The notes beneath the pieces were generated by a model. The model did no database searches. It saw nothing but the letters and a program-made list of their open reading frames with translations, and was not told the DNA's origin. Shown piece by piece: positions 8,303-16,772 of a stretch of DNA of 64,000 bases; the stretch's first letter is position 1; each line of letters starts with the position of its first letter. The position numbers were made by a program, and so were the translations under genes. This DNA is from Serratia rhizosphaerae (GTDB taxonomy: Bacteria > Pseudomonadota > Gammaproteobacteria > Enterobacterales > Enterobacteriaceae), in NCBI RefSeq assembly GCF_009817885.1, contig NZ_CP041764.1, positions 4,092,001 to 4,156,000 on the forward strand, written 5' to 3'.

Positions 8303-9504
8303 CACACCCTCTCGATAATCATGGCGATACCCTGACCGACGCCGATGCACATGGTGCACAATCCGTAGCGTCCGCCGCTTTGCTGCAACTGATAGGCGGC
8401 ATTCATCACCAGCCGGCCGCCGGAGGCACCCAGCGGGTGGCCGAGTGCGATAGCGCCGCCGTGCGGGTTAACCTGCGGCGCATCGTCCGGCAGCGACAGG
8501 GCGCGGGTCACCGCCAGCGCCTGCGCGGCGAAGGCCTCATTCAGCTCAATCACGTCCATCTGTTTGAGGCGCAGGCCGGCGCTTGCCAGCACTTTACGCA
8601 CCGCCTGCGCCGGGCCGAAACCCATAATCGACGGCTCGATGCCGGTGACCGCGCTGGCGACGATGCGCGCCAGCGGCTGCAGGCCGTGCCGGCGCATACC
8701 GCGTTCGCTGGCCAGCAGCAGGGCGCAGGCGCCGTCGTTCAGCCCGGAGGCGTTACCGGCGGTGACGCTGCCTTGCGGATGCACCACCGGCTTGAGTTTT
8801 TCCAGCGCCGCACGGCTGGTGGCGCGCGGGTGTTCATCGCGGCTGAAGCTCAGCGCCTCGCCTTTTTTCTGCGGAATGGTTACCGCGATCAACTGGCTGG
8901 CGAAGAAGCCGCTTTCCTGCGCGGCGGCGGCGCGCTGCTGGCTGCGCAGGGCGAAGGCGTCCTGATCCTGCCGGCTGATGCGGAACTGCTCCGCCACGTT
9001 TTCGGCGGTTTGCGGCATGGAGTCGACGCCGTACAGCGCTTTCATCTGCGGGTTGATAAAGCGCCAGCCCATGGTGGTGTCTTCCAGCCGCATGGTGCGG
9101 CTGAAGGCGCTTTCCGCTTTGCCCATGACGAACGGCGCGCGCGACATGCTCTCGACGCCGCCGGCGATCAGCAGGTCGCCTTCACCGCTTTTAATCACGC
9201 GCGCCGCCATTGCCGTCGCATCCAGGCTGGAGCCGCACAGACGGTTGACGGTGCAGCCGGGTACGGAAACCGGCAGCCCGGCCAGCAGCAGCGCCATGCG
9301 CGCCACGTTGCGGTTGTCCTCGCCGGCCTGATTGGCGCAGCCGAGCAGCACATCGTCCAGCGCGCTCCAGTCCAGCTGCGGGTGGCGTTGCTGCAGCGCC
9401 TGCAGCGGCAGCGCCGCCAGATCGTCGGCGCGGATCCCGGCCAGGCTGCCGTTCAGCTTGCCGAACGGGGTGCGCACCGCGTCACACAGATAAGCGTGAG
9501 TCAT
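8302..9504 (-). CDS. pcaF: 3-oxoadipyl-CoA thiolase PcaF
   Basis: Thiolase (400 residues, the exact usual length of PcaF) that cleaves beta-ketoadipyl-CoA to succinyl-CoA and acetyl-CoA. The acyl-accepting cysteine is Cys90 in NRLCGSSLDA. The histidine motif NPHGGAIALGHPLG and the C-terminal CIGVGQG cysteine are present. ATG 9504 lies inside the 3' end of pcaJ (23-base overlap) and has a GGAG site; the upstream alternative at 9531 would extend the overlap. Strong similarity to PcaF rather than generic AtoB thiolases is inferred from length and context. Confidence 0.94.
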   Translation of the reverse strand: MTHAYLCDAVRTPFGKLNGSLAGIRADDLAALPLQALQQRHPQLDWSALDDVLLGCANQAGEDNRNVARMALLLAGLPVSVPGCTVNRLCGSSLDATAMAARVIKSGEGDLLIAGGVESMSRAPFVMGKAESAFSRTMRLEDTTMGWRFINPQMKALYGVDSMPQTAENVAEQFRISRQDQDAFALRSQQRAAAAQESGFFASQLIAVTIPQKKGEALSFSRDEHPRATSRAALEKLKPVVHPQGSVTAGNASGLNDGACALLLASERGMRRHGLQPLARIVASAVTGIEPSIMGFGPAQAVRKVLASAGLRLKQMDVIELNEAFAAQALAVTRALSLPDDAPQVNPHGGAIALGHPLGASGGRLVMNAAYQLQQSGGRYGLCTMCIGVGQGIAMIIERV

Positions 9505-10162
9505 CGTGTTGTTCTCCGTGTTGCAGGGCAAAAGTCAGCTCAACCGGGGTGACCTCCTGGAGCTGGCGCGGCGTCAGGCCGGCAAAAATCTCGCGCACCA
9601 CCAGCCCGTGGTCGGTGACGTCGATCACCGCCAGGTCGCTGTAGATGCGGGTAATGCAGCCGACGCCGGTCAGCGGATAGCTGCACTCTCTGACGATTTT
9701 GCACTCGCCTTTTTTGGTCAGGTGCTCGGTCATCACATACACCTGACGCGCACCGATCGCCAAATCCATCGCGCCGCCGACCGCCGGGATTGCCCCCGGC
9801 GCGCCGGTGCTCCAGTTGGCCAGATCGCCCCGTTCCGACACCTGATAGGCCCCCAGCACGCAGATATCCAGATGGCCGCCGCGCATCATGGCGAAGGAGT
9901 CGCCGTGGTGGAAAAAACAGCCGCCCGGCAGCAGCGTCACCGGCTGCTTGCCGGCGTTAATCAGTTCGGGGTCTTCTTCTCCGGCCGCCGGCGCCGGCCC
10001 CATGCCGAGGATGCCGTTTTCACTGTGTAAAAAGATCTCTTTATCGGCGGGCAGATAGTTGGCGATCTGGGTCGGCATGCCGATGCCCAGATTGACGTAG
10101 GCCCCTTCCGGAATATCACGCGCGATACGTTCGGCCAGCTGTTGATGCGTCAGTTTTGACAT
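9482..10162 (-). CDS. pcaJ: 3-oxoadipate CoA-transferase subunit B PcaJ
   Basis: Beta subunit (226 residues) of the family I CoA-transferase that moves CoA from succinyl-CoA to beta-ketoadipate. The catalytic glutamate is Glu48 in HSENGILGMG. The GIGMPTQIANYLP and GGAMDLAIGA blocks are typical of subunit B. It starts 9 bases after pcaI. Its 3' end overlaps the start of pcaF by 23 bases. Confidence 0.95.
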   Translation of the reverse strand: MSKLTHQQLAERIARDIPEGAYVNLGIGMPTQIANYLPADKEIFLHSENGILGMGPAPAAGEEDPELINAGKQPVTLLPGGCFFHHGDSFAMMRGGHLDICVLGAYQVSERGDLANWSTGAPGAIPAVGGAMDLAIGARQVYVMTEHLTKKGECKIVRECSYPLTGVGCITRIYSDLAVIDVTDHGLVVREIFAGLTPRQLQEVTPVELTFALQHGEQHDDSRLSV

Positions 10163-10171
10163 GATGGATCC

Positions 10172-10858
10172 TCAGGCCGAAAGCCGTTGTGGGGTGGACG
10201 GTGCGCTGACCACGCGCTGCACGAAAATCCCCGGCGTGATCACCGCTTCGGCATCCAGTTCACCCAGGGGCACCAGATGATTGACCTCGGCAATGGTGCA
10301 GCCGGCGGCCATCGCCATGATCGGGCCGAAGTTGCGGCCGGTCTGGTTATAGACCAGATTGCCCCAGCGGTCGGCGCGCTCGGCCCGGATCAGGGCAAAA
10401 TCGGCCTTCAGCGGCAGTTCGAACACATAGTGCCGGCCGTCTATTTCGCGCACCTCTTTATCTGCCGCCAGCTGGGTGCCGTAGCCGGTCGGGGTATAGA
10501 TACCGCCGAGGCCGGCGCCGCCTGCCTGAATGCGCGCCGCCAGGTTGCCCTGCGGGATCAGCTCCAGCTCCAGCTCCCCGCGCCGGTAGAGGTCGTCAAA
10601 CACCCAGGAGTCGGACTGGCGCGGGAATGAGCAGACGATTTTGCGTACGCAGCCGGCTTTCAGCAGCGCCGCCAGCCCGAAATCGCCGTTGCCGGCATTG
10701 TTGCTGATCACCGTCAGGTTGCGCGGGCGGCGGCGGATCAGGGCGTCCAGCAGGGCATAAGGCTGGCCTGCCGGACCGAAGCCGCCCACCATCACGCTGG
10801 CGCCGTCGGGAATATCGGCAACGGCGGCGTCGGTGGACTGCACGCTTTTATTAATCAT
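10172..10858 (-). CDS. pcaI: 3-oxoadipate CoA-transferase subunit A PcaI
   Basis: Alpha subunit (228 residues) of the beta-ketoadipate:succinyl-CoA transferase. It has the CoA-transferase signature VMVGGFGPAGQPYALLDAL near the N-terminus and GGAGLGGIYTPTGYGT in the middle. It is the promoter-proximal gene of the eleven-gene pca-cat-ben run and is transcribed away from the IclR-type regulator, with a PcaR-like operator in the shared gap. Confidence 0.95.
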   Translation of the reverse strand: MINKSVQSTDAAVADIPDGASVMVGGFGPAGQPYALLDALIRRRPRNLTVISNNAGNGDFGLAALLKAGCVRKIVCSFPRQSDSWVFDDLYRRGELELELIPQGNLAARIQAGGAGLGGIYTPTGYGTQLAADKEVREIDGRHYVFELPLKADFALIRAERADRWGNLVYNQTGRNFGPIMAMAAGCTIAEVNHLVPLGELDAEAVITPGIFVQRVVSAPSTPQRLSA

Positions 10859-10940
10859 TTCTTCTCCTTGGTAGGCTGATTCTTTAACGCCATATGGCCT
10901 GGCTTGAATTCAACTTAGGGGAGGAAAAAATCACCAGCAA

Positions 10941-10974
10941 GTGCGAATATCAGATCTTTGTGCGATTATCGGAC
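10941..10974. promoter_or_regulatory. PcaR-type operator with a second direct repeat
   Basis: In the 241-base gap between pcaI and the regulator, the minus strand at 10974-10958 reads GTCCGATAATCGCACAA. This differs by one base from the PcaR site I recall for Pseudomonas putida pcaIJ (GTTCGATAATCGCACAA). A partial copy in the same orientation (GTGCGAATATCAGAT at 10941-10955 against GTGCGATTATCGGAC at 10960-10974, 12 of 15 bases) lies 19 bases away, nearly two helical turns. The spacing fits binding of two regulator dimers on one DNA face. The P. putida consensus is from memory. Confidence 0.75.
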
Positions 10975-11099
10975 GGTTTGTTATTTTGATGTTAATTTTG
11001 TGATGCAGCTAACTAATTCACCCATTTGCTGTAGCAGACGGTTGCACTCGCCGGCGTAAGACGCTATTTGCATGATTATTAACGGAAAGGAGAGGCGGA

Positions 11100-11933
11100 A
11101 TGAGCGATATGCCGGAATTAGGCGACGGCGAACTGCAGCGGCTGCAGGAGATCGGCGAGCTGAGCAATGATAAATATAAGGGCGACCCCAACTTTATGGC
11201 GTCGCTGGCGCGCGGGCTGGAAGTGCTGCAGGCTTTCAAGCCGCAGTATTCGCAGATGTCGGTGTCGGAAATCAGCCAGATTACCGGCATTCCGCGCGCG
11301 GCGGTGCGGCGCTGCCTGTACACGCTGAAGGCGCTGGGGTTTGTGCACTGCCCCGACGGCCGCCACTACCGGCTGCTGCCGCGGGTGTTGACCCTGGGGC
11401 ACGCCTATCTGTCCTCTTCGGAGCTGGCGAAGGCGGCGCAGAATTCACTGGATTACCTGAGCAAGCAGCTTAATCAGTCCTGTTCGGTGGCGACGCTGGA
11501 CGGCGACAATATCCTGTATATCGCCCGCGCCTCGGTAAAGCGCATTATGACCATCGATCTCGGGCGCGGCAGCCGCCCGCCGGCCTATGCCACGTCGATG
11601 GGGCTGGTGCTGCTCAGCGCGCTGGATGAAGCGCAGCTGGAGGCGTATTTGTCGCGGGTGACGCTGGAGCCGCTGACGCCGCATACCGTCGTCAGCGAGG
11701 CGCAGCTGCGCGAACAGCTGGCCCGGGTGCGGCGCCAGGGCTATGCGATTAACGACCAGCAGCTGGAGATTGGCCTGCGTTCCATCGCGGTGCCGATGCA
11801 CTCGCGCAAAGGCGGCGTGGTGGCGGCGATGAACGTCGGCGTCAATGCCTCGCAGGTGTCGGCGCAGGAACTGCGCGAACGGGTGTTGCCGCTGCTGCAG
11901 CGCACGGCGATGGAGCTGGCGCTGCTGCTGTAG
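11100..11933 (+). CDS. pcaR: IclR-family beta-ketoadipate regulator, PcaR-like
   Basis: Transcription factor of 277 residues. An N-terminal winged helix-turn-helix lies at about residues 30-95 (SLARGLEVLQAF, MSVSEISQITGIPRAAVRRCLYTLKALGF). A C-terminal effector-binding domain follows, with SCSVATLDGDNILYIARA, the GSRPPAYATSMG segment and LRSIAVPM. This is the PcaR/PcaU/PobR branch, which in relatives senses beta-ketoadipate. It is divergent from pcaI and likely controls the whole catabolic run. The ATG follows GGAAAGGAGAGG. The first 25 or so residues are acidic and outside the recognised domains. Confidence 0.88.
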   Translation: MSDMPELGDGELQRLQEIGELSNDKYKGDPNFMASLARGLEVLQAFKPQYSQMSVSEISQITGIPRAAVRRCLYTLKALGFVHCPDGRHYRLLPRVLTLGHAYLSSSELAKAAQNSLDYLSKQLNQSCSVATLDGDNILYIARASVKRIMTIDLGRGSRPPAYATSMGLVLLSALDEAQLEAYLSRVTLEPLTPHTVVSEAQLREQLARVRRQGYAINDQQLEIGLRSIAVPMHSRKGGVVAAMNVGVNASQVSAQELRERVLPLLQRTAMELALLL

Positions 11934-11968
11934 AGGTTAACTTTTTATGGCGTACGCCGTTACCGGAA

Positions 11969-12934
11969 TCAGTGCAGGTTGACGGGGAGCGTGCGCGTTG
12001 ATAACTGCTCCAACAGCGTCGCCGACGGAATAAAGAACAGGCTGCCGGTCACCGCGTGGCTGAAGTCGAGCAGCCGGTCGTAATTGCCCTCCGGCCGGCC
12101 GATAAACATGTTTTCCAGCATCTGTTCAATCGGTTCCGGCGAGCGCGCATAGCCGATAAAATAGGTGCCGAACTCACGCATGCCCGGGCGGCCGAACGGC
12201 ATGTTATCACGCAGGATCTTTACCTCATTGCCGTACTCGTCTTCAAGGGTGGTGAGTGAGCTGTGGGAGGAGGAGGGCTTCACATCGTCGTCCAGTTCAA
12301 TATTGGACTGCTTATGGCGGCCGATAATACCTTCCTGCTGCTCCACGCTCAGGGCGTTCCAGCCCGTCATATCGTGCAGATACTTTTGCACCAGCGCGTA
12401 ACTGCCGCCGCTAAACTCGGCGTCTTCTTCGCCAATCACCGTAAAATCAACGGCTTCTCGGCCTTCCGGGTTTTCCGTACCGTCGACGAAGCCGATCATC
12501 GCGCGCTGGTCGAAATAGCGGAAGCCGTGCACTTCATCAATCACGCTGACGGCGTCGCCCAGTTTGTCCAGCAGCTGGGTCGCCAGTTCAAAACAGAGAT
12601 CCATATCATCGGCGCGAATATGCAGCAGAATATCCCCCGGCGTGGCGACGGCGACGCGTCCGCCGGCGCCTATTTCGCGAAACGGGTGCAGCTGCGCGGG
12701 GCGCGGCTGGCCGAACAGCGTATTCCAGGCGCCGGAGCCGAAGCCGCAGACGCAGGATAATTTTCCGGCCGGCGCTCTTTTCCCGACCGAGCGAACCAGC
12801 GCGGCGACGTCGGCGCACCAGTCGCGTACCGTGTCGTAGTGTTCAGGGGCGGGGTTAAGGGTGGCGACAATAAAAATGGCGCTGCGCGTTATCGGGCTAA
12901 AAACTGCTTGTGAATCATAATTATGGTTGTTCAT
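11969..12934 (-). CDS. yfeX: DyP-type haem peroxidase, YfeX-like
   Basis: Dye-decolourising peroxidase of class B (321 residues), a cytoplasmic haem protein oxidising porphyrinogens or other substrates with peroxide. The diagnostic GXXDG motif is GFVDGTENP with catalytic Asp151. The probable proximal haem ligand is His224 in KPSSSHSSLT. No signal peptide is seen. The frame extends to 13033, but ATG 12934 (AGGAC site) gives the family N-terminus MNNHNYDSQAVFSPITRSAIF. It is transcribed away from the oxidoreductase gene at 13245. Confidence 0.92.
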   Translation of the reverse strand: MNNHNYDSQAVFSPITRSAIFIVATLNPAPEHYDTVRDWCADVAALVRSVGKRAPAGKLSCVCGFGSGAWNTLFGQPRPAQLHPFREIGAGGRVAVATPGDILLHIRADDMDLCFELATQLLDKLGDAVSVIDEVHGFRYFDQRAMIGFVDGTENPEGREAVDFTVIGEEDAEFSGGSYALVQKYLHDMTGWNALSVEQQEGIIGRHKQSNIELDDDVKPSSSHSSLTTLEDEYGNEVKILRDNMPFGRPGMREFGTYFIGYARSPEPIEQMLENMFIGRPEGNYDRLLDFSHAVTGSLFFIPSATLLEQLSTRTLPVNLH

Positions 12935-13244
12935 GAGTCCTTTGCCGTAAAAGTGAGAATGCCACTGATATTTTAGAAGTAAAAAGTAGCGAGCGCCAAA
13001 ATCGTCACGATATCGATTGGATATTTCCTCCACATCATGAATGTCATGTTATTTCATTTAAATACAGTGAGATAGGTCGATATCGTGAGTGATAGACCGT
13101 ATCTATTGCGCCATAAAGTTAACCAATTTGACGGTATGTTATCCGAAGGTAAAATGATTTTACATCGCAGAAAATAGCCGGGCGCAAATAAAAACATTGA
13201 TGAGTCAGTGTCCGGTTGTTGATTAAAAAGACATCGAGACAATT
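12935..13244. other. Divergent intergenic region, yfeX / ydeP-like gene
   Basis: This 310-base AT-rich stretch separates two divergent start codons and must hold promoters for both. A short CGATATCG palindrome occurs around 13010. I could not assign a known operator with confidence, and I see no credible gene. Confidence 0.4.
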
Positions 13245-15560
13245 ATGAAATTCAAGTCAAAAATAAAGCCGTATAAAGCGGCCGCGGGCGGTTGGGGCTC
13301 ATTGGAAGCCACCACGCGGTTTGTTTTTGATAGCAAACAAGCGTTGAAGAACATGGTCAATCTGATGCGGATGAATAAATCCAAAGGGTTTGACTGCCCG
13401 GGCTGCGCCTGGGGTGACGATAATAAAAGCACCTTCAGCTTCTGTGAGAACGGCGCCAAGGCGGTGACCTGGGAAGCGACGCGGCGTCACGTCGATCGCG
13501 AATTTTTCGCCGCGCACCGCGTCAGCCGCCTTTATCTGGAAAGCGATTATTTTCTGGAGTATCAGGGCCGGGTGACCGAGCCGATGCGCTATAACGTCGC
13601 CACCGATCATTATGAACCCATCAGCTGGGATGACGCCTTTGCCCTGATTGGCAAACACATCAAGGGGATGGAGAATCCGAACCAGCTGGAGCTGTACACC
13701 TCCGGACGCGCCAGCAATGAAGCCTCGTGGCTGTATCAACTGTTCGGCCGGGTGCTGGGCACCAATAATTTCCCCGACTGCTCCAACATGTGCCACGAAG
13801 CCAGCGGCTTCGGCATGCGGCAAAGCCTGGGCGTTGGCAAGGGCACCATCCGCCTGGAGGATTTCGACCAGGCGGACGGCATCTTTGTCTTCGGCCAAAA
13901 CCCCGGCACAAACCACCCGCGCATGCTGCACAGCCTGCGCCATGCCGCAGAACACGGCGCGCGCATCGTCACCTTCAATACGCTGCGCGAGCGTGGGCTG
14001 GAACGCTTTGCCGACCCGCAAAAACCGTTGGAAGTGGTGACGCCGATGGCCGGCGAAATCAGCCATCGCTATTACCAGCCGAACCTGGGTGGCGATATGG
14101 CGGTGGTGCGCGGCATGGTGAAAGCGCTGGCGGAAACCCACCACGCGCGCATCGCCGCCGGGCAATCCGGTCTGTTCGACACGCAGTTTATCGCCGACCA
14201 TACCGAGGGCGTGGAGCGCTATCTGCAGGAAGTGGCGGCCACCAGCTGGGCGTTTATCGAGCGGCAGTCCGGCCTGAGCGAGGCGCAAATCCGCGAAGCG
14301 GCAGAGATTTATCAGCACGCCGAACGGGTGATTTGCACCTGGGCGATGGGCATCACTCAGCATAAACATTCGCTGGCGACGGTGCGTGAGATCGTCAACA
14401 TGCAGCTGCTGTTCGGCCAGCTGGGCAAACCGGGCGCCGGTCTGTGTCCGGTGCGAGGCCACAGCAACGTGCAGGGCAACCGCACCATGGGCATCGATGA
14501 GCAGCCGCCGGCCGCCTTTCTGAACAGCCTGGGCGCGCACTTTGGCTTCGAGCCGCCGCGCGCCCACGGCCACAATACGGTGGATGCGCTGAGCGCCATG
14601 CTGCGCGGCGAGGTTAAGGTATTGATCGCGCTGGGCGGCAACCTGGCAGCGGCGGCGCCGGATAGCCGGCGCACGGAAGAGGCGCTGCGCAACTGCGATT
14701 TGACCGTGCATATCAGCACTAAACTTAACCGCAGCCACCTGGTGACCGGCAAAAAAGACGCGCTGATTCTGCCGGCGCTGGGGCGCACCGAGCAGGATGT
14801 TCAGGCCGGTGGCAAACAGTTTATCACTGTGGAGGACTCCTTCAGCATGGTGCACGCCTCCGAAGGTATTGGTAAACCGCTGTCTGACAGCCAGCGCTCT
14901 GAAACGGCGATCGTCGCCGGCATCGCCAACGCGGCGTTCGGCAATACGCCGACCATCAACTGGCTGGAACTGGCCGGGGATTACAACAAGATCCGCGACC
15001 ATATTGCCGCCACCATTCCGGGCTTTAGCGACTTTAACCGCAAGTGCGAGCAGCCGGGGGGCTTTTACCTGGGCAATGCGGCCGCCGAGCTGCGCTTCCC
15101 GACGGCGTCTGGCAAGGCGCAGTTCAGCCATGCGCCGCTGCCGGCCACGCTGTTCCCGCAGTTGGCGACGCAGCAGGACGTGCCGTTCGTACTGCAGACG
15201 TTACGCTCCCATGACCAGTACAACACCACCATTTACGGCCTGGATGACCGTTACCGCGGCGTTTACGGCCAGCGCGAAGTGCTGTTTATGAACCCGGAGG
15301 ATATCGCTGCGGCCGGCTATCAGGCCGGCGATCTGGTGGATATTGAAACCATCTGGAACGACGGCGTGCAGCGAGCGGTCAGCGGCTTCAAACTGGTGAG
15401 CTACGCCATTCCCCGTGGCAACCTGGCCGCCTATTACCCGGAAACCAACCCGCTGGTGCCGATGAACAGCATCGGCGACGGTACCGGTACGCCCACCTCA
15501 AAATCCGTCCCGGTAAAAATTACCCGCACCACGAGCAGATCAACTCAGCGGATTGCATAA
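13245..15560 (+). CDS. ydeP: FdhF/YdeP-family molybdopterin oxidoreductase
   Basis: Cytoplasmic molybdopterin enzyme of 771 residues with no Tat signal, similar along its length to E. coli YdeP (759 residues), whose substrate is unknown and which is linked to acid resistance. Iron-sulfur-type cysteines are seen at Cys51, Cys54 (DCPGCAW) and Cys67 (FCENGAK); I see only three in this region. The position of selenocysteine in formate dehydrogenase H is Cys183 here (CSNMCHEASG). The motifs GITQHKHS, GHSNVQGNRT and RSHDQYNTTIYG are typical of the family. The nearby fdhD gene encodes the sulfurtransferase needed by such enzymes. A terminator follows at 15591. Confidence 0.9.
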   Translation: MKFKSKIKPYKAAAGGWGSLEATTRFVFDSKQALKNMVNLMRMNKSKGFDCPGCAWGDDNKSTFSFCENGAKAVTWEATRRHVDREFFAAHRVSRLYLESDYFLEYQGRVTEPMRYNVATDHYEPISWDDAFALIGKHIKGMENPNQLELYTSGRASNEASWLYQLFGRVLGTNNFPDCSNMCHEASGFGMRQSLGVGKGTIRLEDFDQADGIFVFGQNPGTNHPRMLHSLRHAAEHGARIVTFNTLRERGLERFADPQKPLEVVTPMAGEISHRYYQPNLGGDMAVVRGMVKALAETHHARIAAGQSGLFDTQFIADHTEGVERYLQEVAATSWAFIERQSGLSEAQIREAAEIYQHAERVICTWAMGITQHKHSLATVREIVNMQLLFGQLGKPGAGLCPVRGHSNVQGNRTMGIDEQPPAAFLNSLGAHFGFEPPRAHGHNTVDALSAMLRGEVKVLIALGGNLAAAAPDSRRTEEALRNCDLTVHISTKLNRSHLVTGKKDALILPALGRTEQDVQAGGKQFITVEDSFSMVHASEGIGKPLSDSQRSETAIVAGIANAAFGNTPTINWLELAGDYNKIRDHIAATIPGFSDFNRKCEQPGGFYLGNAAAELRFPTASGKAQFSHAPLPATLFPQLATQQDVPFVLQTLRSHDQYNTTIYGLDDRYRGVYGQREVLFMNPEDIAAAGYQAGDLVDIETIWNDGVQRAVSGFKLVSYAIPRGNLAAYYPETNPLVPMNSIGDGTGTPTSKSVPVKITRTTSRSTQRIA

Positions 15561-15590
15561 CCTGTTTCCCGCGCCGTCGGTGGATGATCA

Positions 15591-15618
15591 AAAAAGCCTG
15601 TTTCGACAGGCTTTTTTA
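15591..15618. terminator. Bidirectional rho-independent terminator
   Basis: Stem AGCCTG/CAGGCT with a 6-base loop, flanked by an A-run on the left and a T-run on the right. It therefore works on both strands, ending the ydeP-like gene (plus) and yneE (minus), which converge here. Confidence 0.9.
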
Positions 15619-15629
15619 TCGTTGGCGGC

Positions 15630-16547
15630 TCAGGTCAGGTTGAAGTGGCGATCCGGTTTATGCAACGCCGGCAGCGGCTGCTGATCGTTCATTTCCATCA
15701 GACTGCGTTCAATACCGTTACAGATGGCGCTGAGCGGCAGATCGTTGGCGGTGGTGCCGAACGGGTCTTCCAGCTCTTCGGCCAGCGAGTCCCAGGACAG
15801 GAAGGTGTAGGAAATAAATACCGAGACGAACGGCGTCATGTAGTGCAGATCGGCCACCAGCGCGAAGGGCAGCAGGGAGCAAAACAGGTACACGGTACGC
15901 TGCAGGATCAGGGTATAGGCAAAAGGCACCGGCGTATTGGCGATGCGTTCGCAGCCGCCGAGTACGTGGGCGAGTTCGTCGAGTTTATTATCCAGCATCT
16001 TGTAGGTGATGTCGCTGAGCCGGCCGGCCTGACGCAGCCGGCCGATTTCATGGCCGAGCAGCAGCAGGATACGGTTGGTCGGCATCGGGCTGGCGTTCAC
16101 TTCTGCAAACGCCGGCTTCGGCAGAATGCGGTACAAATCGGCGGTCGCATCGGTGTGGCGCAGCTGGTGCTTCAGGCTCCAGGCGAAGGCTATCAGATAC
16201 CGGGCGATATGGCGGTGCAGCGCTTTCTCTTCCGGCAGCAGGTTTTGCAACTGGCGCAGCAGGGTGCGTTCGGCGATCAGCAGCGTGCCCCATAACATAC
16301 GCGCCTCGACAAAGCGGCTGTAGCCGGCGTTGTTGCGGAAGCCGAGAAAAATGGCGATGGCGATCCCAAGCAAACTGAAAGGGGCAACGGTTAAATGGAT
16401 GCCGAATTGCTCATACCATTGATAAAAGACAATGGCGATAATCGACATCAGGACATTTAAGCCCAGACGAAAGGTTATTTTTGACAGCACCGAGCCGCGC
16501 CAGTCAAACAGGCGCAAAAACCAGTGCTGGTTTGGACGAATGATCAT
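15630..16547 (-). CDS. yneE: Bestrophin-family anion channel, YneE-like
   Basis: Inner-membrane protein of 305 residues in the bestrophin/UPF0187 family, which forms pentameric chloride or other anion channels. The typical N-terminus MIIRPNQHWFLRLFDWRGSV is followed by membrane helices at about residues 25-70. The FLGFRNNAGYSRFVEARMLWG motif and a second hydrophobic region at about 215-255, ending in SWDSLAEELEDPFG, are characteristic. It is a single-gene unit converging on the ydeP-like gene. Physiological substrate unknown. Confidence 0.88.
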   Translation of the reverse strand: MIIRPNQHWFLRLFDWRGSVLSKITFRLGLNVLMSIIAIVFYQWYEQFGIHLTVAPFSLLGIAIAIFLGFRNNAGYSRFVEARMLWGTLLIAERTLLRQLQNLLPEEKALHRHIARYLIAFAWSLKHQLRHTDATADLYRILPKPAFAEVNASPMPTNRILLLLGHEIGRLRQAGRLSDITYKMLDNKLDELAHVLGGCERIANTPVPFAYTLILQRTVYLFCSLLPFALVADLHYMTPFVSVFISYTFLSWDSLAEELEDPFGTTANDLPLSAICNGIERSLMEMNDQQPLPALHKPDRHFNLT

Positions 16548-16621
16548 AAGGTCAATATTTCCTGATTTTTACTGAAATATTTTATGGGATTAATAATAGG
16601 TTATATTTTAACGGATAGTGG

Positions 16622-16654
16622 CGTCATTGAGAATAAGCTATTTAATCAATGACG
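16622..16654. promoter_or_regulatory. Inverted repeat upstream of yneE
   Basis: A perfect 9-bp inverted repeat (CGTCATTGA and TCAATGACG, 15 bases apart) lies 75-107 bases upstream of the yneE start. It could be an operator. A GATTTTTATT stretch follows on the plus strand, but no plus-strand gene needs a terminator there. Confidence 0.4.
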
Positions 16655-16728
16655 GATTTTTATTATCCATCCGGATGACGGACAGCTTCCTGATTAATTT
16701 ATTACGCCAGAGGTAATGTTTTTCTCCG

Positions 16729-16761
16729 AAAAAAAATAAAACCGGCCCTGCCGGGGGCCGG
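16729..16761 (-). terminator. Terminator of fdhD
   Basis: A GC stem (CCGGCCC with GGGCCGG) lies directly downstream of the fdhD stop on the minus strand. It is followed on that strand by a T-rich run (the plus strand shows AAAAAAAATAAAA), the classic rho-independent form. Confidence 0.85.
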
Positions 16762-16772
16762 AAACAGCGAGC

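Noticed and set aside
13299..15131. Long minus-strand open frame (610 codons) opposite the ydeP-like gene
   Set aside because: It is the mirror frame of a GC-rich gene, has no recognisable domains and lies wholly inside a confident coding sequence.
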